Notes: generated from the sequence alone by a model not told the origin. Counted from the stretch's first letter, positions 1 through 8,169 are shown. The stretch is 64,000 nucleotides of DNA from JACVRW01 sp963826165 (GCA_963826165.1 CAWGWC010000002.1:62001-126000), one strand, 5' to 3'. Numbers and translations are program-made.

Positions 1-540
1 CAGGCCCTCCTCGAAGAAGTTCACTCCGAGGATGCTGTTCATCGCCGCGGCCGCGTAGTCGGTGAGCGCGGTGGTGATCCCCGACGCCACGATGGCTCCA
101 TCTCTCGTCGACTTCTTCACGCGCGTGAGATCGAGCGCCAAAATCGGCAGCTCGGCGGCCCCGGCGGTCGCGGTGAGGACGCCGGACTCGGTGTCGGCCA
201 CGAAGTTCGTGATCTCGAGAGTCTCTTTGCCAACCGTGAACAGCAGGCCGCCGCGGTGGGCGATCGTGCCGGCCAGCGTGTCCGAGTCCACCGTTCCACC
301 GGTGATCGGGAACTCGATCGCCCCGGTGTCGGTGGGCGCCGCCGGTTCGATGGGCGCGACCTTCACCTTCTGCTTCTGAAGAACCGCGGCAACGTCCTCG
401 TTCAGCGCAAGGGCGGTGCTCTGGCCGTTCAGGGTGAGCTCTGTCGAGCTCTCCCCGTCGTCTCCGCAGGCCACCGCCGTGAGCGCGAGCGACAGGGCCA
501 CCATCAGGGCGAGCAGGCGTGGTGTCCTTGGCCGATCCAA
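1..540 (-). CDS. HtaA-domain lipoprotein, partial (3' end outside window)
   Basis: Open reading frame running off the left edge; 180 codons are visible. From a TTG start the protein begins with Arg-rich residues, a hydrophobic stretch and a lipoprotein-like cleavage site (LTAVAC, then an acidic GDDGESS linker). The internal ATG at 504 would remove all positive charges from the signal, so the TTG at 540 is preferred. The mature part (about residues 75-180) contains GTIAHRGGLLF and LTATAGAAELPI, the pattern of HtaA domains, which are known from haem-uptake and surface proteins of actinomycetes. Extracytoplasmic location is inferred from the signal; haem binding cannot be judged from this fragment. 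The gene starts 7 bases downstream of tRNA-Ala(CGC) on the same strand. Confidence 0.75.
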   Translation of the reverse strand, partial: MDRPRTPRLLALMVALSLALTAVACGDDGESSTELTLNGQSTALALNEDVAAVLQKQKVKVAPIEPAAPTDTGAIEFPITGGTVDSDTLAGTIAHRGGLLFTVGKETLEITNFVADTESGVLTATAGAAELPILALDLTRVKKSTRDGAIVASGITTALTDYAAAAMNSILGVNFFEEGL

Positions 541-547
541 GAGGCAG

Positions 548-620
548 TGGAGCTAGCCGGACTCGAACCGGCGACCTCCTGGGTGCGATCCAGGCGCTCT
601 CCCAACTGAGCTATAGCCCC
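548..620 (-). tRNA. tRNA-Ala (anticodon CGC)
   Basis: 73-nt cloverleaf on the minus strand. The acceptor stem pairs GGGGCTA with TAGCTCC and the discriminator is A. The D arm has GCTC/GAGC, the anticodon stem is CCTGG/CCAGG with loop ATCGCAC (anticodon CGC), and the T arm is GCCGG/CCGGC with loop TTCGAGT. CCA is not encoded. It reads GCG alanine codons, common in this GC-rich sequence. Confidence 0.95.
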
Positions 621-702
621 GAGGTCGTCCCATGGTAGCGCCGGTTGGGCGCTCGGCTGCGGGACCAGAGCCGTCCTGCGTGCCTCGGTATGGTTCCGCG
701 CG

Positions 703-1407
703 ATGGGCGTACTCGACGATGCCATCAGGGAGCATCTCGACCTCAAGCGCAAGCACGGAGCGGCCGAAGACGAGCTCCAGCGCCAGGAGGAGGAGGCTCT
801 CGGACCCGCTCGCCGCGAACTGGCTGCCGACCAGGATCAACCGGGGGCAGAGGGCGCGGAAGAGGCGGCGGCGGCCGGCAACGGCGCCGAAGCTGAGGCC
901 GAAGCGGAGCCCGCCGACGCGGTGGAGCCGGACGCGGAGCTCGATGCCGAGCCGGCCCCACCTCCGGCGTCAGCAGAGGTCACGCCCGAGGTGGCGGACG
1001 CCGTCCCGGAGGTGGTCGAGTCCGCACCACCACCGCTCGACGAGCCCGATCCCTCGCCGGCCGAGGAGGAGACGGTGCTCTTCGACGCCGAGAGCGAGCC
1101 GGCGGAAGCCACGCCGGCCGTGGCGCCCTCAAGCGACACACCGCCCCGGGGCTTCGCTCCGGTGGAGGAGCCGCCGGTGCGAGACGAGCCCGACCCGGGC
1201 GCCACCCAGGAGTACGACCCGTTCGCCGACGAGCCCGCTGCCGAGCCGGAGCCGGCAGCTGACGCGAACGCGGACCCTGTCGAGGACGACGACGAAGAGG
1301 GCGACGGTGACGTCCTCGAGGACACGCCGGACTTCCTCCAGGAGACGCCCGAGCACGACCGGCTCTGGTTCGAGCAGAAGCCGCCCCGGGACTTCGACTT
1401 CGACTGA
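703..1407 (+). CDS. acidic, Pro/Ala/Glu-rich protein with conserved ends, unknown function
   Basis: 234 residues. The N-terminus (MGVLDDAIREHLDLKRKHGA) looks like a short amphipathic helix followed by a Glu/Gln-rich helical segment to about residue 40. Residues 40-205 are low-complexity Ala/Glu/Asp/Pro, almost certainly disordered. The C-terminus (DTPDFLQETPEHDRLWFEQ, then PPRDFDFD) is again ordered-looking and aromatic. There is no signal peptide or membrane segment. I recall the two ends as recurring together in proteins of Thermoleophilia, but no function is known to me. It stands alone, divergent from the tRNA and convergent with gdhA, with a hairpin just after the stop. Confidence 0.8.
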   Translation: MGVLDDAIREHLDLKRKHGAAEDELQRQEEEALGPARRELAADQDQPGAEGAEEAAAAGNGAEAEAEAEPADAVEPDAELDAEPAPPPASAEVTPEVADAVPEVVESAPPPLDEPDPSPAEEETVLFDAESEPAEATPAVAPSSDTPPRGFAPVEEPPVRDEPDPGATQEYDPFADEPAAEPEPAADANADPVEDDDEEGDGDVLEDTPDFLQETPEHDRLWFEQKPPRDFDFD

Positions 1408-1411
1408 CGCT

Positions 1412-1427
1412 GCCGCGGGTTCGCGGC
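1412..1427 (+). terminator. hairpin just after the acidic-protein gene
   Basis: GCCGCG - GGTT - CGCGGC, a perfect 6-bp stem starting 5 bases after the stop codon at 1407. There is no T-tract, so it is at best a weak or Rho-assisted terminator. Confidence 0.35.
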
Positions 1428-1450
1428 GCGGCCCAGGCGAAAACGGCAGG

Positions 1451-1522
1451 GAGTTGCGGCGGGGGCCGCCCGCCCCGGCGACCCCCGCGGTGATGCAACT
1501 CAGCGGCTATGAAAGGCCGCTG
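1451..1522. other. nested inverted repeats in a convergent intergenic region
   Basis: The 211-base space between two convergent genes holds an outer pairing GAGTTGC (1451-1457) with GCAACTC (1495-1501), an inner pairing GCGGGGG (1459-1465) with CCCCCGC (1482-1488), and an adjacent hairpin CAGCGGC (1501-1507) with GCCGCTG (1516-1522). It could be a bidirectional terminator or the 3' end of a structured transcript. No known RNA family is recognised, and GC-rich DNA makes chance pairing likelier. Confidence 0.3.
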
Positions 1523-1618
1523 TGGTCGACGGAACCCTCCATGCCGTCGTAGGCGGTGTTTCGGCAGGATGGACCGCGGGCTGAAAGGTGGGCCGCCTGG
1601 CCTCGACACGTGTCCTGG

Positions 1619-2989
1619 TCAGGAGATGTAGCCGCGTGTGGTGGCGGCCTCGACCACCCGCTCGATCCCCAGCTCGTAGGCCGCCGGGCGCCGAGCCGTT
1701 TCGTTCTGCTCGGCGCGCTCGGAGACCTCGGCGTAGGCGCGCCGCATGATCCGGGTGAGGCGCTCGTTGACCTCGCTCTCCTCCCATCGGAAGTGCTGGA
1801 GGTTCTGCACCCACTCGAAGTACGAGACGACCACGCCGCCGGCGTTGGCGAGGAGGTCGGGCACGACGGCCACTCCACGGTCGGAGAGGATCTCGTCGGC
1901 GGCCGGGGTGGTGGGGCTGTTGGCGCCCTCGACGATCAGGCGGCAGCGAAGCGAATCGGCGTTCTGCCCGTGAATCATGCCGCCGAGCGCGGCGGGGATG
2001 AACACGTCGCACTCGATCGCCAGCAGCTCGTCCGGGGAGAGCGAGTCGGCCTCGTCGAACTCACTGAGCCGCCCGCCCTCGCGCTGATGCTCCGACAGCT
2101 TCGCCGGGTCGATCCCCTCCTCTGAATGAAGGGCGCCAGTGGCGTCCGACACCCCGACCATGGTGGCGCCCAGCTCGTGCATCAGGCGGGCAGCCCACGA
2201 TCCGACGTTGCCGAAGCCCTGGACGACGAAGCGGCAGTCGGCAGGGTCGATCTCGAGCTCCGCCGCCGCCTCCTGGAACACGCAGACCACGCCGCGCCCC
2301 GTCGCCGCCTCCCGGCCGAGCGAGCCCTCCAGCGACACCGGCTTGCCGGTGACACAGGTCGGCGTGTGCCCATGAAGCTTGCCGTACTCGTCCATGAACC
2401 AGGCCATCACCTGGGCGTTGGTCCCGACGTCGGGCGCCGGGATGTCGCGCGACGGACCGAGGACCTTCTCGATCTTGTCCATGAACGAGCGCGCGATGGT
2501 CTGGAGCTCGTGGGATTCCAGCTTCTCCGGGTCGACGTTCACGCCGCCCTTGGCTCCGCCGTACGGGATGCCGGTGACCGCGGTCTTCCAGGTCATCAGC
2601 TCGGCCAGCGCGCGCACCTCGTCGAGGTCGACCTCGGGGTGGAAGCGGATGCCGCCCTTGTACGGCCCCCGGGCGCCGTTGTGCTGGACCCGGAAGCCGG
2701 AGAAGACGTGGATCTTGCCGTCGCTCAGCTTGACGGGAACCTGGACCTGCACCTCGCGGTACGAGGAGCGCAGCACGGCGGCCACGTCATCGCGCAGGCC
2801 GAGCCGCTCGGCCGCCACCCCGAACCAATGCTCGACGATCTCGTAGTTGGAGACCTCCGCGCGCTGCGGCGTGTCGCTCTCCTCGGAGACCTTGGGCGAC
2901 TTGTCGGGATGCCCGTGGCCGTCCCGGCCCTCGTGGGGAACGCCCTCGGTCGGGTCCTCCCGCGTCTCCTGGGGGCTGTCGTCGGCCAT
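1619..2989 (-). CDS. gdhA: glutamate dehydrogenase (Glu/Leu/Phe/Val dehydrogenase family)
   Basis: 456 residues. Catalyses reversible oxidative deamination of glutamate to 2-oxoglutarate in the cytoplasm, linking nitrogen and carbon metabolism. Visible family features are the substrate-binding stretch GPYKGGIRFHP, the catalytic-lysine signature GIPYGGAKGGV, and the Rossmann nucleotide site VVQGFGNVGSWAA. The length fits the hexameric class of about 410-450 residues plus an extra, charged N-terminal segment of roughly 45 residues (rich in Asp, Glu and His) that looks disordered. The ATG at 2989 is chosen because further upstream the frame runs antisense to the plausible nuclease gene at 3068. 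Cofactor preference (NAD or NADP) cannot be decided by eye. Confidence 0.95.
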   Translation of the reverse strand: MADDSPQETREDPTEGVPHEGRDGHGHPDKSPKVSEESDTPQRAEVSNYEIVEHWFGVAAERLGLRDDVAAVLRSSYREVQVQVPVKLSDGKIHVFSGFRVQHNGARGPYKGGIRFHPEVDLDEVRALAELMTWKTAVTGIPYGGAKGGVNVDPEKLESHELQTIARSFMDKIEKVLGPSRDIPAPDVGTNAQVMAWFMDEYGKLHGHTPTCVTGKPVSLEGSLGREAATGRGVVCVFQEAAAELEIDPADCRFVVQGFGNVGSWAARLMHELGATMVGVSDATGALHSEEGIDPAKLSEHQREGGRLSEFDEADSLSPDELLAIECDVFIPAALGGMIHGQNADSLRCRLIVEGANSPTTPAADEILSDRGVAVVPDLLANAGGVVVSYFEWVQNLQHFRWEESEVNERLTRIMRRAYAEVSERAEQNETARRPAAYELGIERVVEAATTRGYIS

Positions 2990-3067
2990 AGGCGGCTTGT
3001 TTCCCGTTGCCTCACTTGTCACACACGTCGCACACCGGTGCGTCTCTGTTTCGTAGCGTCTCCCACG

Positions 3068-3487
3068 TTGCTGAGCAAGAAGGCGAAAGGAGATCTGGCC
3101 GAGTTGAAGGTCGCGACCGACCTCGTCGCTCGCGGCTACAAGATCGCGCTGCCCTACGGCGAGGACTGGGACTGCGACCTGATCGTCTGCCGGGATGGAG
3201 AGACGCTGGAGCGGGTGCAGGTGAAGTACGCCGATTCCAATGGCGTATTCGTCCGCGTCAGATGCTTCTCGCACTCAATGACCAAGGGCCGCGTCCGCGG
3301 CACGAAGCACTACACGGCCTTAACGATCGATTGGCTTGCCGTTTGGGATCGGCACATCGACCGTTGCTTCTACATTCCGGCGAGCGAGCTCGGCGATGGG
3401 AGGGCGCACCTTCACCTTCGTCTCGCCCCGACCCTCAATGGTCAGCTGCGCGGCATCCGGCACGCCGACGACTACACATCGATCTGA
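3068..3487 (+). CDS. PD-(D/E)XK endonuclease-like small protein (group I intron endonuclease type)
   Basis: 139 residues from a TTG start at 3068; a GTG at 3038 is an alternative and neither has a clear ribosome site. Features fit the PD-(D/E)XK fold: an early helix with Glu (KGDLAELKVATDL), DWDCDLIVCR with the metal-binding Asp, then ERVQVKYA giving the Gln-x-Lys end of the motif. This is the pattern of the small 'group I intron-associated' or Holliday-resolvase-like nucleases found stand-alone in actinomycetes and haloarchaea. Codon use is visibly less GC-biased than in the neighbours, and the gene lies 38 bases before tRNA-Ala(TGC), so it may be acquired. No intron is seen in the tRNA. Confidence 0.7.
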   Translation: MLSKKAKGDLAELKVATDLVARGYKIALPYGEDWDCDLIVCRDGETLERVQVKYADSNGVFVRVRCFSHSMTKGRVRGTKHYTALTIDWLAVWDRHIDRCFYIPASELGDGRAHLHLRLAPTLNGQLRGIRHADDYTSI

Positions 3488-3525
3488 GGGCACCCTCACG
3501 GGGCTGGCCTAAGATGGGCAACGTC

Positions 3526-3598
3526 GGGGCCATAGCTCAGTTGGAAGAGCACCTGCTTTGCAAGCAGGGGGTCGCCGGTTCGAGTCCGGCTGGCTCCA
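3526..3598 (+). tRNA. tRNA-Ala (anticodon TGC)
   Basis: 73-nt cloverleaf: acceptor GGGGCCA/TGGCTCC with discriminator A, D arm GCTC/GAGC, anticodon stem CCTGC/GCAGG with loop TTTGCAA (anticodon TGC), T arm GCCGG/CCGGC with loop TTCGAGT. CCA is not encoded. It reads GCA and, by wobble, other GCN codons. Confidence 0.96.
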
Positions 3599-3610
3599 CC
3601 TACGGGCGGC

Positions 3611-4567
3611 TCACCCCGCGGCCGCGAACCCCGCGTCCAGCAGCTTCGGCGCCTGCTTGGACGGATCCACGGAGTTGAGCAGCACCACGCCCAGGGTGCG
3701 GTCGCCGCGCCGGGCCACCCCCACGAAGCAGCGGCCCGCTTCGTCGGTGTAGCCGGTCTTGAGGCCGATCGCGCCCGGGTAGTCGAGGCGCAGCAGGGGA
3801 TTGTGCCCGGTGAGGTAGAGACGGCCGCCCTTGGTGGGGAAGCGAAACTCGGCGAACTCCCTGCGGGCGATCCTGTTGATGCGCGGGCGGCGCATCGCCA
3901 TTCGGGTGAGCACCGCCAGGTCACGCGCGCACGAGCGGTCGCCGTTGCTCAGGCCGTGGGGCGAGGCGAAGCTGGTGCAACGCAGGCCCGAGTCACGGGC
4001 GCGCTCGTTCATGAGGCGGACGAAGCCGCTCTCGTTCCCCGCGAGGTGGACGGCCAGCGCGATCGCCGCGTCGTTGCCGGACACGATCAGCAGGCCGTTG
4101 AGCAGCGTCTCGAGCCGCACACGCCTTCCCTTGGGCAGCAGGCCGATGGCCGAGCCCTCGTAGTCGAGGGCGGCGGGGGTGATCCGCACCGCCTCGTTGG
4201 GCCGTCCGCGGTCCACCACCACCAGCGCGGTCATGATCTTGGTGAGGCTCGCGATCGGCAGCTCGCGCTGCGGGTTCAGCTTCCACAGCACCTCTCCGCT
4301 CCGGAGCTCGAAGACGAGCCCCGCGCGCGGCGGCTTGCGCAGCGGTGCGTCGAACGCGTCGACGCCGGCCAGTCCGATGTCGAGCCCGGTGGAGCCCCCG
4401 GGCGAGCCGGCGGGTCGGGGTGCCTCGGTGGGCACCTGGGGAGTGGCGCTCACCGCCAGCCGCACCGAAGGCGCCGCACTCTCCTCGCGCACGAACGTGA
4501 CCCAGGCGCCAGCGGCCACGGCCAGCGGCGCCAGCACGATCAAGAGCGCGGAGACGAAGCGGCTCAT
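3611..4567 (-). CDS. D-alanyl-D-alanine carboxypeptidase, S11 family
   Basis: 318 residues. A serine DD-carboxypeptidase that trims the terminal D-Ala of peptidoglycan stem peptides outside the cytoplasmic membrane. The N-terminus (MSRFVSALLIVLAPLAVAAG) is a signal or anchor. The three penicillin-binding motifs are all present: SLTK (in IASLTKIMTAL), SGN (in VSGNDAA) and KTG (in LKTGYTDEAG). The chain stops soon after the catalytic domain, so it lacks the usual C-terminal beta domain and amphipathic membrane anchor; the N-terminal hydrophobic segment may anchor it instead. ATG 4567 is used because the frame upstream has no hydrophobic lead. It lies 4 bases after the small membrane gene and is probably cotranscribed with the rhomboid gene. 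Confidence 0.92.
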   Translation of the reverse strand: MSRFVSALLIVLAPLAVAAGAWVTFVREESAAPSVRLAVSATPQVPTEAPRPAGSPGGSTGLDIGLAGVDAFDAPLRKPPRAGLVFELRSGEVLWKLNPQRELPIASLTKIMTALVVVDRGRPNEAVRITPAALDYEGSAIGLLPKGRRVRLETLLNGLLIVSGNDAAIALAVHLAGNESGFVRLMNERARDSGLRCTSFASPHGLSNGDRSCARDLAVLTRMAMRRPRINRIARREFAEFRFPTKGGRLYLTGHNPLLRLDYPGAIGLKTGYTDEAGRCFVGVARRGDRTLGVVLLNSVDPSKQAPKLLDAGFAAAG

Positions 4568-4571
4568 CGCT

Positions 4572-4748
4572 CTAGTCGTCCGGCGGCGCGAGCAGCGCGC
4601 CGAGCACTCCGAAGCCAAGCAGCGCCAGGATGATCAGGGACAGAACCACCAGCACGTCGATTCCCTCACGCACGGCCACCGAGATGGTCAGGAACGCCAA
4701 CAGACAGATCATGCCCAGGCTGGCGGCCAGCACGACGGTTCTCGCCAT
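4572..4748 (-). CDS. small two-helix membrane protein, unknown function
   Basis: 58 residues: MARTVVLAASLGMICLLAFL starts a first membrane helix, a short polar loop (REGIDV) follows, and a second helix (LVVLSLIILALLGFGVLGAL) ends in APPDD. The ATG overlaps the TGA of the rhomboid gene by one base, which implies translational coupling. Placement between a rhomboid protease and a cell-wall carboxypeptidase suggests an envelope role, but nothing in the sequence shows one. Confidence 0.7.
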   Translation of the reverse strand: MARTVVLAASLGMICLLAFLTISVAVREGIDVLVVLSLIILALLGFGVLGALLAPPDD

Positions 4749-5533
4749 CAGTACACCGGTATACGGCTCTCCGACTCGTAGTCCTCGTGCACGTTGTTCG
4801 CGAACAGCTTGATCGCCAAGAGCCCGAACAGGAATCCGCCGAGGTGGGCGAAATAGGCCACGCCACCGCCGCCGTCGACCGGCTGCGCGATGTCGTTGGC
4901 GCCGTAGGCCAGCTGGAGGAGGAACCACAGGCCGAGCACCAGCAGGGCCGGCAACTCGACGACGGTGAAGATGATGATGATGAAGATGAACGTGACCACG
5001 CGTGCGCGCGGATAGAGGAGGGCATAGCCGCCGAGTACCGCGGCGATCGCGCCACTCGCCCCCACGGTCGGCACCGCGGCGTCAGGATCGACCGCCACCT
5101 GTCCCAGCAGGGCGAACACGCCGCCGAGCAGATAGAAGACCACGAAGCGCACGCGGCCCATGGAGTCCTCGATGTTGTTGCCGAAGATCCACAGAAAGAG
5201 CATGTTTCCCGCGAGGTGAAGGAAGCTCCCGTGCATGAACATCGAGGTGAAGATGGTCAGCCACCATGGGGCCTGATCGGGCGCCGTTCCCGAGACGCCC
5301 GGCTGTCCCTCGCAGACGAGCTGCGTGCCGGTCTGGTCGGGCGCACAGTCGTCGCCCGGGTGGGTGATCTCGTAGGGGATCGCGCCGAACTCGAGAACCC
5401 GCTCGTCCCCGGTGGCGCTGATGTTCCAGAAGCTCTGCTCGAAGAGGAACCAGACGATCACGCAGACGACGATGATCGACAGGGTGAGCACCGGGAACCG
5501 GCGGGTGGCGATGTTGTCCTTGAGCGGGAACAA
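4748..5533 (-). CDS. rhomboid-family intramembrane serine protease
   Basis: 261 residues with about six or seven membrane helices. Rhomboids cleave membrane-spanning substrates within the bilayer. The catalytic serine lies in GASGAIAAVLGGYAL and the catalytic histidine in YFAHLGGFLFG, while the conserved loop/helix HGSFLHLAGNMLF, ending in GNNIED, is also present. An insertion with two Cys (DDCAPDQ and VCEGQ) between helix 1 and the HGSF motif probably lies outside the membrane and could form a disulfide. The start is TTG at 5533, 3 bases after the kelch gene stop; there is no other start that keeps the first helix. Confidence 0.93.
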   Translation of the reverse strand: MFPLKDNIATRRFPVLTLSIIVVCVIVWFLFEQSFWNISATGDERVLEFGAIPYEITHPGDDCAPDQTGTQLVCEGQPGVSGTAPDQAPWWLTIFTSMFMHGSFLHLAGNMLFLWIFGNNIEDSMGRVRFVVFYLLGGVFALLGQVAVDPDAAVPTVGASGAIAAVLGGYALLYPRARVVTFIFIIIIFTVVELPALLVLGLWFLLQLAYGANDIAQPVDGGGGVAYFAHLGGFLFGLLAIKLFANNVHEDYESESRIPVY

Positions 5534-5536
5534 GGA

Positions 5537-6517
5537 TCAGCGAACGTCGAGCGTCTCGATCGCGTTCGAGAACGAGAACCCCGGCGCCACTCCGCCCTGG
5601 ATCGCGTAGATCCGGCGACCGAGGGCGGCGCCACCGAGGCCGTGGCGTGGCGTGCGCATCGCGGGCAGGCTCCGCCAGCGGCGCTCGCGCGGGTCGTACA
5701 GCTCCACCTCGCGGATGGTGTTGCCGCCCGGCTCGAGATTCTCGCCTCCGAAGACGGCTATGCGCCCGTCGGCCAGCCGTACCACCGCGATTCCGCCCCG
5801 GGGAGTGCGCAGGTCGGGCACGTCCTCCCAGACGCGGCGCCGCGGGTCGTAGCGCTCGACTGAAGTGAAGTTGCGGCCGTCGCGGCCGGCGATGACGTAG
5901 AAGCGGCCGCCGGAGGCGACCCCCGCGGTGTGGTTGCGCGCGGGACCGAAGCGCAGGCTCGGGCCGGCCGACCAGCGCCTCCGCTCGAAGTCGTAGACCT
6001 CGAGCGACCGCAGCGACCCGGAGTCGTTGGCGCCGCCCGCCGCGAACAGGCGGTCGCCGACGACCGCGAGCGCATGGGCCGCCCTCGGAGTGGGTGCGTC
6101 AGATAGCCGCCGCCAGCGCCGGCGGCCCGGGTCGTAGCGCAGCAGCGCGCCGGTGGGCAGCGCGAGACCGGCCCGATAACCGCCGTGGACATAGAGGTGG
6201 CCGTCGTGGGCGGCGGCGGTGGCGTGGTTCAGGGCGATCGGCATCGGCGGCAGCCGCGACCAGCGGTTGCGGCGAATGTCGTAGCGCTCCACCGCGGCGA
6301 CCGTCTGCCCGCTCCGGCGCTCGAAGCCGCCCGCCACGTAGATCGAGCGGCCGATGCGCGCGGCCGCCACCTCGGTGCGCTCGAGCGGGGCCGGGCGCAG
6401 CATTGTCCAGCGGTCGCGGCCGGCGTCCTCGGGCCCGGCCGCGCCCGCCGCCAGGGCCACCGCCGCGCCGCCCAGCAGCGCCACGGCGGCGCCGAGCGCG
6501 AGCCGCGGCGAGCGCAT
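5537..6517 (-). CDS. secreted kelch-repeat beta-propeller protein
   Basis: 326 residues. A signal peptide (MRSPRLALGAAVALLGGAAV and on to an AGAAG cleavage region) is followed by about six kelch repeats, each with a Gly-Gly pair and spaced Tyr/Trp, for example IYVAGGFERRSGQ, LYVHGGYRAG, LFAAGGANDSG, FYVIAGRDG, IAVFGGENLEPG and IYAIQGGVAPG. Such propellers bind proteins or glycans or carry oxidase activity, but no copper-radical residues can be assigned. The ATG overlaps the lipA stop (ATGA). Its function in this operon with lipA is unknown. Confidence 0.85.
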   Translation of the reverse strand: MRSPRLALGAAVALLGGAAVALAAGAAGPEDAGRDRWTMLRPAPLERTEVAAARIGRSIYVAGGFERRSGQTVAAVERYDIRRNRWSRLPPMPIALNHATAAAHDGHLYVHGGYRAGLALPTGALLRYDPGRRRWRRLSDAPTPRAAHALAVVGDRLFAAGGANDSGSLRSLEVYDFERRRWSAGPSLRFGPARNHTAGVASGGRFYVIAGRDGRNFTSVERYDPRRRVWEDVPDLRTPRGGIAVVRLADGRIAVFGGENLEPGGNTIREVELYDPRERRWRSLPAMRTPRHGLGGAALGRRIYAIQGGVAPGFSFSNAIETLDVR

Positions 6518-7452
6518 CAGGACGAGGACGAGGCCTGCGCCAGGGTCTGCTCGGCGTGGTAGCTCGAGCGCACCAGCGGTCCCGCGGCCACGGACTCGAA
6601 GCCCATCGCGTAGGCCTCGCGCTCGAGCTCGGCGAACTCGTCCGGGTGCCAGTAGCGCACCACAGGGAGGTGATCGCGCGTCGGCCTCAGGTACTGGCCC
6701 ACCGTGAGCACCTGGACGCCGTGCTCGCGCAGCGTGCCGAAGGTCTCGAGCAGCTCCTCGCGCGACTCGCCGAGACCCGTCATCAGGCCGGACTTGGTGA
6801 CCACCTCGTCGCCGCCCATCTCCTTGGCGTTGCGCAGGACTCGGCACGAGCGCAGGAAGCGCGAGCCGCGCCGGGCAAGCGGATACAGCCGCGGCACCGT
6901 CTCCACGTTGTGGTTGAACACGTCGGGCCGCTCGGCGATCACGCGGGCGAGGGGCATCTCCTCACCGCGGAAGTCGGGGGTGAGGACCTCCACCTTGCAG
7001 CCCGGCGCCATGCGCCGGATCGAGCGGATCACCCCGACGAAGGCCGACGCTCCGAGGTCGGGCAGATCGTCGCGGTCGACGCTCGTGATCACCGCGTGGC
7101 GCAGGCCCATGGTGCGCACCGACTGGGCCACCCGCAGCGGCTCGAGCGGATCGTTGTGGGTGGGCTTGCCGGTCTTGACGTTGCAGAAGCCGCAGCGGCG
7201 GGTGCAGGTGTCGCCGAGGATCATGAAGGTGGCCGTGCCGCGTTCCCAGCACTCGCCGATGTTGGGGCACGCCGCTTCCTGGCACACGGTGTGCAGGTCG
7301 GCGCCCTCGATCATGCCGCGCAGCTCCCGGTAGGCAGGTCCCCCCGGTGCCGGGCGCTTGAACCAGGCGGGCTTGCGCTCGCCGAAGGGGCGCACCTCGC
7401 CCATCTCGAGCACCTGGGCGCCTCCCGGGTTGGAGCGCGATCGCGTGCTCAC
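6517..7452 (-). CDS. lipA: lipoyl synthase
   Basis: 311 residues. Radical SAM enzyme that inserts two sulfurs into octanoyl groups on lipoyl domains. Both iron-sulfur clusters are evident: the auxiliary cluster in CQEAACPNIGECW and the radical SAM CxxxCxxC in CTRRCGFC. The C-terminal serine that ligates the auxiliary cluster is present in VRSSYHAEQ. The GTG at 7452 overlaps the lipB stop (GTGA), indicating coupling; an internal ATG (MGEVRPFG) would shorten the N-terminus. Its targets include the E2 protein encoded at 34575-36074. Confidence 0.97.
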   Translation of the reverse strand: MSTRSRSNPGGAQVLEMGEVRPFGERKPAWFKRPAPGGPAYRELRGMIEGADLHTVCQEAACPNIGECWERGTATFMILGDTCTRRCGFCNVKTGKPTHNDPLEPLRVAQSVRTMGLRHAVITSVDRDDLPDLGASAFVGVIRSIRRMAPGCKVEVLTPDFRGEEMPLARVIAERPDVFNHNVETVPRLYPLARRGSRFLRSCRVLRNAKEMGGDEVVTKSGLMTGLGESREELLETFGTLREHGVQVLTVGQYLRPTRDHLPVVRYWHPDEFAELEREAYAMGFESVAAGPLVRSSYHAEQTLAQASSSS

Positions 7453-8129
7453 GCGGGCACCCGCTCCCGCTCGAGCAGCCGCTCCCTGGACACCAGGCGC
7501 TGCCGCAGTCCAAAGGCCTCGGCAAAGCGCCAGGCCATGCGCTTGCGAAAGCAGGGCAGCGATGGTCCGCGCCCGGTCTCCCGTGCCACCGAGGTCACGT
7601 GCACCTGATCGATCCCGCACGGCACGATCCATTCGAACGGCGTGAGGTCGTTGTCCACGTTCACGGCCAGGCCGTGGGTGGAGACCCCGCCCGACACGCG
7701 CACGCCGATCGAGGCGATCTTGGCCTCCCCGGCCCACACGCCGGTGAAGGGCGTGTTCCGGGGCTCGGCCGCGATGCCCTCGTCGGCCAGCGCCGCCTGG
7801 ATCGCGTGCTCCATCGTGTGCACGAAATCGGCCACCCGTTCGACCGCCATCACCGGGTAGGCCACCAGCTGGCCGGGCCCGTGGTAGGTCACGCGACCGC
7901 CCCGATCGGTATCGCAGACCTCGATGCCGCGCTCGCGGTACCAGTCCTCGCCGAACGGCAGATCGCCCGGCTCGGTGCGCCTGCCCTTCGTGTAGACCGG
8001 AGGGTGCTCGAGCACCAGCAGCAGGTCGGGAAGCTCGCCCGCCTGCCGGCGCTCGCGCAGCCGTTCCTGCAGGGCGAGCCCGTCGCTGTAGGGAAGCGAC
8101 GGGAGTTGAGCGACCCAGAGCTCGGACAC
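7449..8129 (-). CDS. lipB: octanoyl-[acyl-carrier-protein]:protein N-octanoyltransferase
   Basis: 226 residues. Transfers octanoate from ACP to the lipoyl-domain lysine, the step before LipA. Conserved elements are GGRVTYHGPGQLVAYP, KIASIGV (the catalytic lysine), STHGLAVNV and the catalytic cysteine in IVPCGIDQV. The GTG at 8129 gives the usual N-terminus (VSELWVAQLPSLPYSDGL). The gene is divergent from the membrane protein at 8170 with about 40 bases between, which must hold the lipBA promoter. Confidence 0.96.
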   Translation of the reverse strand: MSELWVAQLPSLPYSDGLALQERLRERRQAGELPDLLLVLEHPPVYTKGRRTEPGDLPFGEDWYRERGIEVCDTDRGGRVTYHGPGQLVAYPVMAVERVADFVHTMEHAIQAALADEGIAAEPRNTPFTGVWAGEAKIASIGVRVSGGVSTHGLAVNVDNDLTPFEWIVPCGIDQVHVTSVARETGRGPSLPCFRKRMAWRFAEAFGLRQRLVSRERLLERERVPA

Positions 8130-8169
8130 TCCATAGAGGCTACCCACCGCGGCCTCTAGCCTTGCCCGG

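Noticed and set aside
2126..3037. Plus-strand extension upstream of the PD-(D/E)XK gene
   Set aside because: It is antisense to gdhA and has no domain; the nuclease domain begins at about 3068.
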